DNA of 64,000 bases, taken from positions 60,459-124,458 of the forward strand of contig JAQVDP010000015.1 of NCBI GenBank assembly GCA_028698335.1, read 5' to 3'. Shown here piece by piece: positions 28,910 through 38,261 of this stretch. Origin of the DNA: Nevskiales bacterium. GTDB taxonomy: Bacteria > Pseudomonadota > Gammaproteobacteria > Nevskiales > Nevskiaceae. Every line of letters starts with the position of its first letter. Position 1 is the stretch's first letter. The notes beneath the pieces were generated by a model. It worked only from the letters and a program-made list of their open reading frames with translations. It made no database searches and was not told where the DNA came from. The position numbers and the translations under genes were made by a program.

Positions 28910-30103
28910 TTAGCGGTTCTCCTCGCGGACGATTTTCCAGCTGCCGTCACCCTTGCGCGTCCAGAACTGCTGCTTGCGCGTGGTGGTCGAGTAGTTGCTG
29001 GAGCGGTAATCCATGGTGAACTCCGCCAGCATCAGCGGCGTCGTCGCACCGGGATAACGGAACAGGCTCAGATCGTGCAGCTGGACGTCGATGAACGACT
29101 TGTTGGCGTTGACCCGGCGCTTGTGTGCCGCAAAGGCCGCGCGCGTCATGCCCTGCTCGGTGGTGAAACCGTCGTCGTAGTAGTCCAGGTAGGCATCGGT
29201 GTCGCCCGACGACCACGCCGCGCGCCAGGCCTCGACGACGCCGAGGAATTCGCGGCGCTGCGCTTCGATCTGCGCAGCCGGCACCCAGTTGACCTCGTCA
29301 CTGAGCACCACCGGGGTCTTGCCGAACCGGACGAAGGGCCGCAAGGCCTCGATGTCGGCGTTGGCCATCGTCACGCAGCCCTCACTGGAGCGCGGCGGGC
29401 GACTGTAGGTATCGCGCGGCACCCCATGCAGCCAGATGCCGGACCCGGTGCGCTGCTGCGCCTTGTCCCAGACGTTCGGATAGTCCAGCGGCAGCGCGCC
29501 CGCGCCATAGAGCTCGGGCAGCGCCGAATCGGAAATCCAGCGGGTGACGTGATACAGCCCCACCGGCGTGCGCATGTCTCCCGAGACCTGCTTGCGCGCA
29601 CCGTTGCGCCCCATCGCCGCGTAGTGGTGGCGCAGCAGCGTCAGCCGGCCGTGATCGTTCTGCAGCAGGTACAGGCGTGCGCGAGGAAGATCGACCAGTA
29701 CGACGTGCGTATAGCTGTCGTCGAGCTGCAGCACCGCATTGGGAACGGTGCCCGCCGGCGGAACCGCCTGCTCGCTGGCCAGACGCACGCGCGCCTCGTC
29801 GACCAGATCCTGCAGCCGCGGATCGGTATCGGCGGCGCTGGCCATGAGCCCGTTGTCGCCAGCACCTGAAAGCGCGGACAGCAGTTCACCGTAGAACAAC
29901 TGCGCCAGCCGGAAGTGCGGCTCGCGGCGTGTCAGCGATTCGAGTGTCGACAGCGCGTCGCCGGAGCGGCCTTCCCGCAGCTGCTCCACCGCTTCGCTGA
30001 ACTGCTGCTCCGGCGTCGGCTGTGGCGTCGCCGCCGCGGCCGACAGCACCCAGCCCGAGAGGGCTGCACAGGCGTAGCGCCCGAATTTCTTCGGAGAAAA
30101 CAT
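28910..30103 (-). CDS. L,D-transpeptidase with C-terminal SnoaL/Cds6-like domain
   Basis: The 397-residue exported protein has a signal peptide (cleavage near AAAATP) and a TPR-like N-terminal region. A YkuD catalytic domain follows, with WLHGVP and SSEGCVTM carrying the catalytic His and Cys. The last 110 residues form a SnoaL-like domain (WRAAWSSGDTDAYLDYY to GSWKIVREENR). YkuD enzymes cross-link peptidoglycan or attach proteins to it. The C-terminal domain recurs in the next gene upstream, 17 bp away on the same strand, suggesting linked function in the cell wall. Confidence 0.88.
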   Translation of the reverse strand: MFSPKKFGRYACAALSGWVLSAAAATPQPTPEQQFSEAVEQLREGRSGDALSTLESLTRREPHFRLAQLFYGELLSALSGAGDNGLMASAADTDPRLQDLVDEARVRLASEQAVPPAGTVPNAVLQLDDSYTHVVLVDLPRARLYLLQNDHGRLTLLRHHYAAMGRNGARKQVSGDMRTPVGLYHVTRWISDSALPELYGAGALPLDYPNVWDKAQQRTGSGIWLHGVPRDTYSRPPRSSEGCVTMANADIEALRPFVRFGKTPVVLSDEVNWVPAAQIEAQRREFLGVVEAWRAAWSSGDTDAYLDYYDDGFTTEQGMTRAAFAAHKRRVNANKSFIDVQLHDLSLFRYPGATTPLMLAEFTMDYRSSNYSTTTRKQQFWTRKGDGSWKIVREENR

Positions 30104-30120
30104 CGGCGACTGCTAGTGGC

Positions 30121-31158
30121 TCAGCGCGTGTATTCCCGCGCGATCTTCCAGCCGCCGGGGGTCCGCGTCATATCCAGAACCTTGCGCACCGAGTCGGAAA
30201 ACGTGTCCGACGAGTAGTCCTGGAGAAAGCTCACGCGCGCGGCATCGGCGCCGGTGGACTCGACCTGCAGGTCGGACAGCTCGACACGGATCTCCTTGGG
30301 GCCCGAGATGCGGTCGCGACGCTGAGTCTCCCAGGCCTGGCGGCTGAGTCCGCCTTCGGGAACGAAGCCGTCGGCATACGCGGCGAAGTAGGCGCTCAGA
30401 TCCTGCTTCGACCAGGCCGCCGCCCAGGCCTCCGCCGCCGTCAACAGCGCGCGGCGGTCCGATTCGCTGACGGGTGCGACGGCGGATGCCGCGGGTTCGG
30501 AGCGGGCCGGCTCGGGCTTGTCCACCGCAACCGGCGCCACGGCCGGGGCAGGCACCGGAACGGCCGCAGCCGGGGCTGCGGTTGCCGCTGCGGCCGGTTG
30601 CGACGCCGGCACTGCCGCAGCCACGGCCGGCGCCGCCGGCACCGGCTCGATTGCGGCACTGTCGAGCTGATTGATCAGCGCCAGCTTGTGCCGGAGCGTC
30701 TGGTTGGCCTTGTCGAGCTGCAGCGCCCGGTTGTACGCGGCACCGGCCAGCGCAGCATAGATGTCGCCGAGGTTCTCGTGTGCGGTCGCGTAGGCAGGAT
30801 GCGTCGCCAGCGCCGCTTCGAGGGCGTCGCGCGCCTTCTCGTAATTCCCCTGGCCCGCATACAGCACTGCCAGATTGTTGTAGGGCTCAGGCAACTGCGG
30901 GTAGTCGCGGGTCAGGTCCGCGAACACCTGGATGGCGTCATCGGTCCGGTCCATCCGGACCAGCACCAGCCCGCGTGTGAAGCGCGCCTCGGCATCCTGC
31001 GGATTCTTGTCCAGGTGCGTCTCGAGCAGCTTCAGTGCTTCCGCCGGCTTGCCCTGGTCGATCAGGGTCTGCGCTTCGGACGATACGTTCGCCGCCAGCA
31101 CGGCGGGCGCAATGACCAGAGCCGCCGCGACGGCGGCGATGCGACAGAGCGAAAACAT
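30121..31158 (-). CDS. TPR protein with Ala/Pro linker and SnoaL/Cds6-like domain
   Basis: The 345-residue exported protein has a signal peptide (cleavage after AVLA). About four tetratricopeptide repeats span residues 28-165, for example AEARFTRGLVLVRMDRTDDA and PEPYNNLAVLYAGQGNYEKA. A low-complexity Ala/Pro/Val linker of about 65 residues follows. The C-terminal domain (WAAAWSKQDLSAYFAAYADGF to GGWKIAREYTR) matches the one in the L,D-transpeptidase just downstream. It is probably co-transcribed with that gene and may scaffold peptidoglycan enzymes. Confidence 0.85.
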   Translation of the reverse strand: MFSLCRIAAVAAALVIAPAVLAANVSSEAQTLIDQGKPAEALKLLETHLDKNPQDAEARFTRGLVLVRMDRTDDAIQVFADLTRDYPQLPEPYNNLAVLYAGQGNYEKARDALEAALATHPAYATAHENLGDIYAALAGAAYNRALQLDKANQTLRHKLALINQLDSAAIEPVPAAPAVAAAVPASQPAAAATAAPAAAVPVPAPAVAPVAVDKPEPARSEPAASAVAPVSESDRRALLTAAEAWAAAWSKQDLSAYFAAYADGFVPEGGLSRQAWETQRRDRISGPKEIRVELSDLQVESTGADAARVSFLQDYSSDTFSDSVRKVLDMTRTPGGWKIAREYTR

Positions 31159-31255
31159 GCAGAAAGTCCCTAGTTCGTGGGTGCGCCTAATATACCAGCG
31201 ACACTATACCAGCCGTGTCCGTCCTCGACCCGGCAGGCGGTCGGATCCACGCCGA

Positions 31256-32230
31256 CTACGGCGCCGACGGCGGTGACGGCGGTAACGGGCCGCGCCCGCT
31301 GCCTCCGGGTCGCCGCCCGTAGATCGACGGCATCCCCGGCGGCAACCCCTTGTACCGCTTGTGGACCCAGAAATACTGGGTCGGCGCCATCATCACCCCG
31401 GATTCGATGACCCGGTTGATCCGTTCGGCGTCGGCCACCTCGTCTCCGCCCGGGAAATCCTCCAGCGCCGGCAGGAAGGTGATGCGGTAGCGCCCGTTCT
31501 CACGCTGCGGGAAGTACGGCACCACCTTGCAGCGCCCCATCTGCGCCAGGCGCGCGGTCGCGGTGATGGTGCGCACCGGCGTTCCAAAGAACCTGGCGTA
31601 GACGCTCAATCGCTTGTCGAGCGTCTGGTCCGGCGCGTACCAGACGGCGTGGCCGTTGCGCAGCGCGCGCACCAGGCGCCGCAGATCGTCGCGCGGCAGC
31701 GCCGGCAGCCCGGAGCGCCCCTCGCGCCAGTGGTGCATCAGATGGTCCATCACCGCGTTGTCGTAGGGTCGGTACATCGCATGGAACGGCCGCTGGGCCA
31801 GGCACAGGAAACGGGCGCCGATCTCCAGCGTGGTGAAATGACCCGTCAGCAGCAGCACACCGGAGCCGTCCGCCATCGCGGCGTCCAGATGCTCGATCCC
31901 GACGACCTCGCCACGCCCGCGCAGCCGCCAGTCAGGCGCGAACCAGGCCAGCGCGGTCTCGAACACGCCCATGCCGAGATCACGGAAATGCGCATCGACC
32001 ATGCGCTCGCGCTCGTCGTCGGAGCGATCCGGAAACGCCAGATCGAGGTTGGCCCGGACCACGCGGCGGCGCCCCCCCAGGATCCGGCCCGCCAGCCAGC
32101 CGAGCCCCGCGCCCATGCGCATCTGCAGGGGGATCGGCAACCAGCTCAACAGCCATACCGCACCGACGCCGAACCAGGTCGGCCAGTAGCGTGGATGCAA
32201 CAGATCGGGGGTGAATCGGGGGACGGCCAT
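31256..32230 (-). CDS. lpxL: Lauroyl/lysophospholipid acyltransferase family protein (LpxL-like)
   Basis: The 324-residue inner-membrane enzyme starts at ATG 32230 (MAVPRFTPDLLHP). LLLTGHFTTLEIG contains the HX4E-type catalytic pair (H,E). APDQTLDK-type and YRITFLPALEDFPGGD blocks fit the HtrB/LpxL family, which adds a secondary acyl chain to Kdo2-lipid A. It is divergent from waaA, which supplies the Kdo residues. The C-terminus is Gly/Pro/Arg-rich. Confidence 0.9.
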   Translation of the reverse strand: MAVPRFTPDLLHPRYWPTWFGVGAVWLLSWLPIPLQMRMGAGLGWLAGRILGGRRRVVRANLDLAFPDRSDDERERMVDAHFRDLGMGVFETALAWFAPDWRLRGRGEVVGIEHLDAAMADGSGVLLLTGHFTTLEIGARFLCLAQRPFHAMYRPYDNAVMDHLMHHWREGRSGLPALPRDDLRRLVRALRNGHAVWYAPDQTLDKRLSVYARFFGTPVRTITATARLAQMGRCKVVPYFPQRENGRYRITFLPALEDFPGGDEVADAERINRVIESGVMMAPTQYFWVHKRYKGLPPGMPSIYGRRPGGSGRGPLPPSPPSAP

Positions 32231-32287
32231 CGGCGAATTGTATCCGCGAATTGTGGTGGCACCGCCCCGGCGGCTACGCTGTGCCGG

Positions 32288-33574
32288 ATGCGCCCGCTCT
32301 ACACCGTCCTGCTCTATCTGCTCACGCCGCTGATCCTGTTGCGCCTGCTGTGGCGCAGCCGCGAGCTGCGCGAATATCGCCTGCGCATCGGCGAACGCTT
32401 CGGCTGGGTGCGCCCCGCGCCTGACGGCATCGCGGTCTGGGTGCACGCGGTCTCGGTCGGCGAGTCGCTGGCGGCGCTGCCGCTGATCCGGGAGCTGATC
32501 GAGACCTACGGCCCCGGCCGGGTCTGGGTCACGACCACCACACCGACCGGATCGGCCCGCATCACCGAAGCCCTCGGCGACCGCATCCGCCACAGCTACG
32601 CGCCCTACGACCTGCCCGACGTCGTCGCCCGCTTCCTGACTCGGGTGCGCCCCGAGCGCGTCGTGGTGATGGAAACGGAGCTTTGGCCGAACCTGTTCCA
32701 CGCGCTGGCCCGGCGGCGGATTCCGTTGATGATCGCCAACGCGCGGCTGTCGCCGCGCTCGTTCCGCGGTTACGGCAGGGTCCGCGGATTCGCGGCGGCC
32801 ACGCTGGCCAACTGCCGCTACATCGCCGCCCAGAGTCCTGCCGATGCCGAACGCTTCGCCGCGCTTGGCGCCCCGGCCGACCGGGTCGGTGCGGTCGGCA
32901 ACATCAAGTTCGACCAGGCGATCCCCGACGAGCAGATCGAGCGTGGACGGCGGCTGCGGGCGCTGATCGGCAGCGCCCGCCCGGTTTGGATCGCCGCCAG
33001 TACCCACGACGGCGAGGAGACCGCCGCCGTGGCGGCGCACCGCCAGCTCCGGGACACGCATCCCGAGGCGGCGCTGATCCTGGTTCCCCGCCATCCGCAG
33101 CGTTTCGATGCCGTCGCCCGCATGCTCGACGACAGCGGACTGTCCTGGGTGCGGCGCAGCAGCCTCACCATCGACGCCGCGGCCGACGACGACGCAGCCG
33201 GAGCAGCCATCGTCCTCGGCGACAGCATGGGCGAGATGTTCATGTACTTCGCCGCCGGCGATGCCGCCTTCGTCGGCGGCTCGCTGGTCCCCGTCGGCGG
33301 ACACAACGTGCTCGAGCCGGCCGCGCTGGGGCTGCCGGTGCTGTTCGGGCCGCACATGCACAACTTCCTGCCGGCACGCGAACTGCTGCTCGGCGCCGAT
33401 GCCGGCGCGCAAACCGACGCCGGCGCCCTCGGCACCACGCTTACGCAGTGGTTCGATGATCCGGCGCGTCGCGAGGCGATGGGCGCGGCCGGCACGCGGG
33501 CGGTCGCCGCCAACCGCGGCGCCCTGCAGCGACTGCTGGAACTGACGACCGGGCTGTCACCAGCCCGGCCCTGA
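32288..33574 (+). CDS. waaA: Lipid IV(A) 3-deoxy-D-manno-octulosonic acid transferase
   Basis: The 428-residue glycosyltransferase has an N-terminal membrane anchor and a GT-B fold. WVHAVSVGESLAA contains the catalytic Glu region. VVVMETELWPN, VGNIKFD, and GGSLVPVGGHNVLEPAALG (nucleotide-sugar binding) mark the WaaA/KdtA family. It transfers Kdo from CMP-Kdo to lipid A precursor. It shares a 57-bp divergent promoter gap with the acyltransferase. Confidence 0.95.
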   Translation: MRPLYTVLLYLLTPLILLRLLWRSRELREYRLRIGERFGWVRPAPDGIAVWVHAVSVGESLAALPLIRELIETYGPGRVWVTTTTPTGSARITEALGDRIRHSYAPYDLPDVVARFLTRVRPERVVVMETELWPNLFHALARRRIPLMIANARLSPRSFRGYGRVRGFAAATLANCRYIAAQSPADAERFAALGAPADRVGAVGNIKFDQAIPDEQIERGRRLRALIGSARPVWIAASTHDGEETAAVAAHRQLRDTHPEAALILVPRHPQRFDAVARMLDDSGLSWVRRSSLTIDAAADDDAAGAAIVLGDSMGEMFMYFAAGDAAFVGGSLVPVGGHNVLEPAALGLPVLFGPHMHNFLPARELLLGADAGAQTDAGALGTTLTQWFDDPARREAMGAAGTRAVAANRGALQRLLELTTGLSPARP

Positions 33575-33595
33575 AGGGACTCCGGCGCCCCGCGC

Positions 33596-34228
33596 TCAGT
33601 CGAGCTCGGCCGCGCTGGTGACGATGCGCCCGACCAGACCGTAGTCCTTGGCTTCCTGCGCCGACATCCAGTAATCGCGCTCGGTATCGAGCTGGATGCG
33701 TTCGACCGGCTGGCCGGTCTCGCGCGCAAAGATCTCGTTGAGCCGTTCGCGCATGCGCACGATCTCGCGCGCATGGATCGCGATGTCCGACGCGGTGCCG
33801 CCGGCGCCGCCGGACGGCTGGTGCAGCAGGAAGCGGGTGTTCTGCAGGCTGACCCGGTTCTCCGGCTTGGCCGCCGCATAGATCAGCGCACCGGCGCTGG
33901 CGACCCAGCCGGTACCGACGATCTCGACCTCCGACTTCACGAACTTGATCATGTCGTAGATCGTGTCACCCGACTCGACGTGTCCGCCCTGGCTGTTGAT
34001 GAAGATGCGGATGCGCTCGTTGGACTCCAGGTCCAGCGCGATCAGCTTGGCGGTCACCGCCTCGGCGACTTTCTGGTCGATGCCGCCGTAGATCAGGATC
34101 GTGCGCGCCTTGAACAGGCGCTCTTCGAGCGCGCCCAGCTTGCGCGGAGCTTCCTTGTCGGCATCACGCTCTTCGTCATTCAGCATCGGGGACAGCTCCT
34201 GATGGGTCGCGGCATTGGGCCTGCGCAT
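33596..34228 (-). CDS. ClpP-like ATP-dependent protease proteolytic subunit
   Basis: The 210-residue peptidase starts at ATG 34228 with AGGAGT upstream. FINSQGGHVESGDTIYD is the ClpP substrate-channel block. The nucleophile Ser is in GWVASAGALIY, the His in FLLHQPSGG, and the Asp in DTERDYWMSA. The triad is intact. The first 25 residues are charged and differ from housekeeping ClpP, and there is no clpX or lon next door. It is probably a second ClpP-like paralogue rather than the main one. Confidence 0.85.
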   Translation of the reverse strand: MRRPNAATHQELSPMLNDEERDADKEAPRKLGALEERLFKARTILIYGGIDQKVAEAVTAKLIALDLESNERIRIFINSQGGHVESGDTIYDMIKFVKSEVEIVGTGWVASAGALIYAAAKPENRVSLQNTRFLLHQPSGGAGGTASDIAIHAREIVRMRERLNEIFARETGQPVERIQLDTERDYWMSAQEAKDYGLVGRIVTSAAELD

Positions 34229-34308
34229 GCATTCACTCCTCATCTCATCGATCGATCCGGACGCCGCGCGATCGGTGGCGGCAAAAATCGTCCGGGTGGG
34301 TAGGGATT

Positions 34309-35199
34309 CTAGCGGGCCGCGACGGCGCCTGCCGCGCCGCGGCGACGCGCGCGCCACAGACCGTCGGCCGCGTACAGGACCAGCGCCAGCCAGATGCAGC
34401 CGAATCCGATCTGCTGCACCCGCGTGAACGGCTCGTGGAACAGCCAGACACCGCAGGCCAGCTGCAGGGTCGGCGCCAGATACTGGAGGATGCCGACCAA
34501 CGACAACGGGATGCGCCGCGCGCCGATCGCGAACAGCACCAGGGGCAACGCGGTCACCAGTCCGGCCACGACGAGCAGGCCGTCGGTCGCGCGATCGACG
34601 TGCCCGAAGCGGCTCTCGCCCTGGAGCTGCAGCACACTCAGCAGCAGCAGGGCAGGCACCAGCAGGATGCCGCTCTCGATCATCAGGCCGCGCACCGCCG
34701 GCACCACCGCGATCTTGCGGATCAGTCCGTAGCTGCCGAAGGACAGTGCCAGCGTCAACGCGATCCAGGGCACCCGCCCGGCCTGCAGCGTCAGGTACAG
34801 CACGCCGCCGGCCGCGATCAGGACCGCCAGCACCTGCATCCGGTTCAGGCGCTCGCGCAGGATCAGCACCCCCATCAGCACGCTGACCAGCGGATTGATG
34901 AAATATCCGAGGCTGGTCTCGACGATGTAGCCGGCATTGACGGCCCAGATGTAGAGCCACCAGTTGCCGGCCACGAGCACGGCACTGGTCGCCAGCATCA
35001 GCAACAGGCGCCCGGACAACTCGCGCACCCAGCCCCAGCCTTCGCGCACGGTGATCCATGCCGCCACCCAGACCGCGCACCAGACGATGCGGTGCGCCAT
35101 GATCTGCAGCGCCGGCACGTGCTGCAGCAATTTCCAGTAGACCGGGAACAGGCCCCAGATGAAGTAGGCGGCGGCCGCGGCCAGCAATCCCTGACGCAT
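34309..35199 (-). CDS. rarD: EamA/DMT family transporter RarD
   Basis: The 296-residue inner-membrane protein has ten hydrophobic helices. The RarD signatures FIWGLFPVYWKLL, QIMAHRIVWC, ETSLGYFINPLVSVLMG and LQYLAPTLQL are visible. RarD proteins are exporters of the drug/metabolite superfamily with poorly known substrates. The ATG at 35199 (MRQGLL) starts the family-typical sequence. Longer upstream frames are not needed. Confidence 0.92.
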   Translation of the reverse strand: MRQGLLAAAAAYFIWGLFPVYWKLLQHVPALQIMAHRIVWCAVWVAAWITVREGWGWVRELSGRLLLMLATSAVLVAGNWWLYIWAVNAGYIVETSLGYFINPLVSVLMGVLILRERLNRMQVLAVLIAAGGVLYLTLQAGRVPWIALTLALSFGSYGLIRKIAVVPAVRGLMIESGILLVPALLLLSVLQLQGESRFGHVDRATDGLLVVAGLVTALPLVLFAIGARRIPLSLVGILQYLAPTLQLACGVWLFHEPFTRVQQIGFGCIWLALVLYAADGLWRARRRGAAGAVAAR

Positions 35200-35340
35200 G
35201 GGAGACCCTGACGGTGTGCGAAGCACGGTGATTCGGGGCGGCAGTGTACTCGCCCGCCCGCGCCGCTGCGTCGGATTGGCAGCGCCGCCCGTATCCATCA
35301 CCATGCACATCACCGACACCGCTCTGGCGGAGGGCCAGCA

Positions 35341-36246
35341 ATGCACGTCCTGATCACCGGGGGCAGCGGCTTCGTCGGCTCGGCACTGTGCCGGGCCCTG
35401 ATCGCCCGCGGCGACCACGTCACCGTGCTGACGCGCGACGCCGCGTCGACCACGGCCAGGCGCCTGCCGCCCGCGGTCACCCGGGTCGAGTCGCTCGACG
35501 CGCTTCGGGATCCCGGGTCCCCGGACGTGGTGATCAACCTGGCCGGCGAGAATCTCGGCGCCGGGCGCTGGACGCCTGCGCGCAAGCGCCGCATGGTCGA
35601 CAGCCGGGTCGACACCACGCGCGCACTCGTCGAGTGGATCGGCCGCCAGCGGACCCGCCCGCGCCTGCTGCTGTCGGCGTCCGCAATCGGCTGGTATGGC
35701 GCCCGCGGCGACGAGATCCTCGACGAGTCATCCCCGCCCGGCGGGGACGACGAATTCACCGTGTCGCTGTGCCGGCAATGGGAAGCAGCGGCGCAAGCGG
35801 CCCGCGAATACGGCGTCAATGTCGGCTGCGTCCGCATCGGGATCGTGCTCGACCGTGACGGCGGATCGCTGGCCAGACTGCTGCCACCGTTCCGGCTCGG
35901 CCTTGGCGGCCCGATCGGCAGCGGCCGGCAATGGATGTCGTGGATACACCGCGACGATCTGGTTGCGCTGCTGGTCGCGCTCAGTCAACGCCGCGACGTC
36001 GACGGCGCCTACAACGCCACGGCCCCGCAGCCGGTGACCAACCGCCGGTTCGCGCAGGCGCTCGGGCGGGCGCTGCGCCGACCCGCGCTGCTGCCAATGC
36101 CTGGCATCGTGCTGCACGCGCTGATCGGGGAGATGGCCGACATCCTCCTGACCGGCCAGCGGGTGCTGCCGCACCGTCTGGGCGCGCTGGGATTCGAGTT
36201 CGCGCATCCGGATCTCGACCACGCACTCCGCTCGATCCTGGGTTGA
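35341..36246 (+). CDS. TIGR01777 family NAD(P)-binding epimerase
   Basis: The 301-residue short-chain dehydrogenase-like protein has the nucleotide site ITGGSGFVGSAL. Family blocks VINLAGENLGAGRWTPARK, SASAIGWYG and MSWIHRDDLV are present, with a C-terminal DUF1731 part (GFEFAHPDLDHAL). It resembles E. coli YfcH. Its substrate is unknown. Confidence 0.92.
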   Translation: MHVLITGGSGFVGSALCRALIARGDHVTVLTRDAASTTARRLPPAVTRVESLDALRDPGSPDVVINLAGENLGAGRWTPARKRRMVDSRVDTTRALVEWIGRQRTRPRLLLSASAIGWYGARGDEILDESSPPGGDDEFTVSLCRQWEAAAQAAREYGVNVGCVRIGIVLDRDGGSLARLLPPFRLGLGGPIGSGRQWMSWIHRDDLVALLVALSQRRDVDGAYNATAPQPVTNRRFAQALGRALRRPALLPMPGIVLHALIGEMADILLTGQRVLPHRLGALGFEFAHPDLDHALRSILG

Positions 36247-36366
36247 CCCCGCCTCCCTCCCGGCAATCACGTCCACCAGGACAACTCGGCATGGGGCAAT
36301 TCTCCTACGCGTCCACGGGGTTTCCCCTCTTCCGGATTCGCTGCCGGACGCGCACAGAATAGGTCT

Positions 36367-37365
36367 ATGCTGACCGCCCTCCACTCGCGAACGCGCCCGA
36401 TGCCGACCCGACAGAAGATCTGGGAGCTGGACCCATCCGTGGACCCCGAAGCGTCGCGGCATGAAGGGCTTCTGCAGCGCCAGCCCGAGAAATACGCGGA
36501 CATGGTGCACAGCATCACCGCTTTCGGGATCTACCTGATCGACCGCCGCGGCTGCATCCAGAGCTGGAACCGCGGCGCCGAGATCATCACCGGCCTGTCA
36601 CGGGCCGAGGTCATCGGCAAGCCATACGACATGCTGTTCCCGCAAAGCGCGGTGCATGCCGGCAAGCCGCGCAAGACCCTGGAGTTCGCACGGACCAACA
36701 GCCACTGCCGGGAGGAACAGGTCCGGCGCCGCAACAACGGCGAGGAATTCCTAGCCCTGGCGTCGATCGACACCGTCCGCAGCGAAGCCGGAGAGCTGCA
36801 GGGATTCGTCGAAATCGTTCAGGACATCACCGAGGTCAAGCAGCGCGAGGATCGCCTCTACCGTCAGGCCACCCGCGACGAACCGACCGGCCTGTTCAAC
36901 CGCGGGCATTTCATCGAAATGGCGTCGCTGGAGATCGAACGCGCACGGCGCTTCGCCGAACCCGTGTCGCTGATCCTCCTCGACATCGACCACCTGCGCC
37001 GGATCAACGACACCTACGGCCACGAAACCGGCGATCGCGTGATCAGCGCCCTGGCCAAGACCTGCCTGGCCAACGCCCGCAAGATCGACGTCGTCGGCCG
37101 GCTCGGCGGGGAGGAGTTCGCCATCGCCCTGCCGCGCGCGAACAAGCAGCCGGCGATGGAAATGGCTCAGCGCCTGCGCCAGGCGCTGAGCCAGCAACGC
37201 ATCCAGATCGGTGGCGGTCGGGAAATCGCGTTCACCGTCAGCATGGGCGTGGCGGCGCTGCGTCAGACCACGCGCGATCTGACTGAAATGATGCGCAATG
37301 CCGACGCGGCGCTGTACAAGGCCAAGCGCGACGGCCGCAACCGCGTCGAGGCCTGGTTCGAGTAA
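36367..37365 (+). CDS. PAS-GGDEF diguanylate cyclase
   Basis: The 332-residue soluble protein has a PAS domain (about 45-165, FGIYLIDRRGCIQSWNRGAE) with its PAC region, then a GGDEF domain (about 170-330). The active site is GGEEF. RKID five residues before it forms the inhibitory RxxD I-site. It should make cyclic di-GMP from two GTP in response to a signal sensed by PAS. The start could also be the ATG at 36400 (MPTRQKIW). Confidence 0.92.
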   Translation: MLTALHSRTRPMPTRQKIWELDPSVDPEASRHEGLLQRQPEKYADMVHSITAFGIYLIDRRGCIQSWNRGAEIITGLSRAEVIGKPYDMLFPQSAVHAGKPRKTLEFARTNSHCREEQVRRRNNGEEFLALASIDTVRSEAGELQGFVEIVQDITEVKQREDRLYRQATRDEPTGLFNRGHFIEMASLEIERARRFAEPVSLILLDIDHLRRINDTYGHETGDRVISALAKTCLANARKIDVVGRLGGEEFAIALPRANKQPAMEMAQRLRQALSQQRIQIGGGREIAFTVSMGVAALRQTTRDLTEMMRNADAALYKAKRDGRNRVEAWFE

Positions 37366-37486
37366 TCCGGAACGGGACGGCCGACCGGACGGCCGGCATG
37401 GTTTCGGCGCGCCAATTTCATTACACTTGCGCCCTGCTTGCCGAACCGGGTCCAGCCCGCACGTCTTCGCCAGGCATCTCAACAAC

Positions 37487-37563
37487 GCGCCCGTAGCTCA
37501 GCTGGATAGAGTACTGCCCTCCGAAGGCAGGGGTCGCAGGTTCGAATCCTGCCGGGCGCGCCA
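37487..37563 (+). tRNA. tRNA-Arg (anticodon CCG)
   Basis: The gene folds as a 77-nt cloverleaf. Acceptor stem GCGCCCG pairs with CGGGCGC, the discriminator is G and CCA is encoded. The anticodon stem CTGCC/GGCAG encloses CTCCGAA with anticodon CCG. The T arm reads CGCAGGTTCGAATCCTGCG-like. It reads the arginine codon CGG. Its last 17 bases begin a tandem repeat that continues downstream. Confidence 0.97.
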
Positions 37564-37917
37564 TATCCCCCCCCCCAACACGTCGTGAATGCCGACCGAC
37601 CGCCAGGCGCGCCCGGCATTCACATTCGAACCTGCGACAAACCCGTGATCAGGTTCGACAACCCGGCACCGCCGGGTTGAACGTCGCCACCAGGCGACGG
37701 CCCGCAGGGCAAGCGCAGCGCGTCATCCTGCCGGGCGCGCCATATTTCCCCCCAACACGTCGTGAATGCCGACCGACCGCCAGACGCGTCCGGCATTCAC
37801 ATTCGAACCTGCGACAAACCCGTGATCAGGTTCGACAACCCGGCACCGCCGGGTTGAACGTCGCCACCAGGCGACGCCCGCAGGGCGAGCACAGCGCGTC
37901 ATTCTGCCGGGCGCGCA
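37547..37917 (+). repeat. Tandem repeat of about 178 bp carrying the tRNA-Arg 3' end
   Basis: Unit 1 spans 37547-37725 (179 bp), unit 2 spans 37726-37901 (176 bp), and a third partial copy ends at 37917. The first two units differ at only a few bases. Each unit opens with the tRNA 3' end (CTGCCGGGCGCGCCA, slightly decayed in copy 3). Each holds an inverted 15-base copy of the tRNA T arm (ATTCGAACCTGCGAC) and four small inverted repeats, including AACCCGGC/GCCGGGTT. The design closely recalls the roughly 178-bp repeats distal to E. coli tyrT, which also contain the tRNA 3' end. Confidence 0.9.
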
Positions 37918-38261
37918 CTCTTCCGGAACCTCGCACAGCGGCCAGGCCTGGCGAACGGCCGCAACCGCACGCCTGCTGCGCCAGGCACTGGCCGCCTGGA
38001 ACGCCGCACGCCGCGCACCCGACACGCAGATGATCTTTCGAATCCACCGTGATCCGCGGCGGCGCACCGCCGCGAGCGCGTCGCACGGTTGTCATCGACG
38101 CCCCGCATCATTGCCGGCTCGATCCGCGGCCAGGTCGGCGCGGCAGCGCGATCCCGGTTCTCCGCACGGGGCCTCACCGGCAGCATCGGGACCCGCCGCA
38201 CGACCGCCCGACCCCGCCGGCCCGGATTCTTCCGCATCACGTCCGACCGGAACCCTTTTAA
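37918..38261. other. Gap without recognisable gene
   Basis: The 344 bp between the tRNA-distal repeats and the next gene show no plausible coding frame with a ribosome site and no clear terminator. It should contain the promoter of the gene at 38262. Confidence 0.5.

Noticed and set aside
37547..37917. CRISPR array.
   Set aside because: The units are near-identical over their whole length, with no unique spacers and a period of about 178 bp.
37677..38033. Arg-rich frame across the tRNA-distal repeats as a firm gene.
   Set aside because: It starts with TTG, has no good ribosome site and simply repeats with the DNA. It is kept only as part of the repeat finding.
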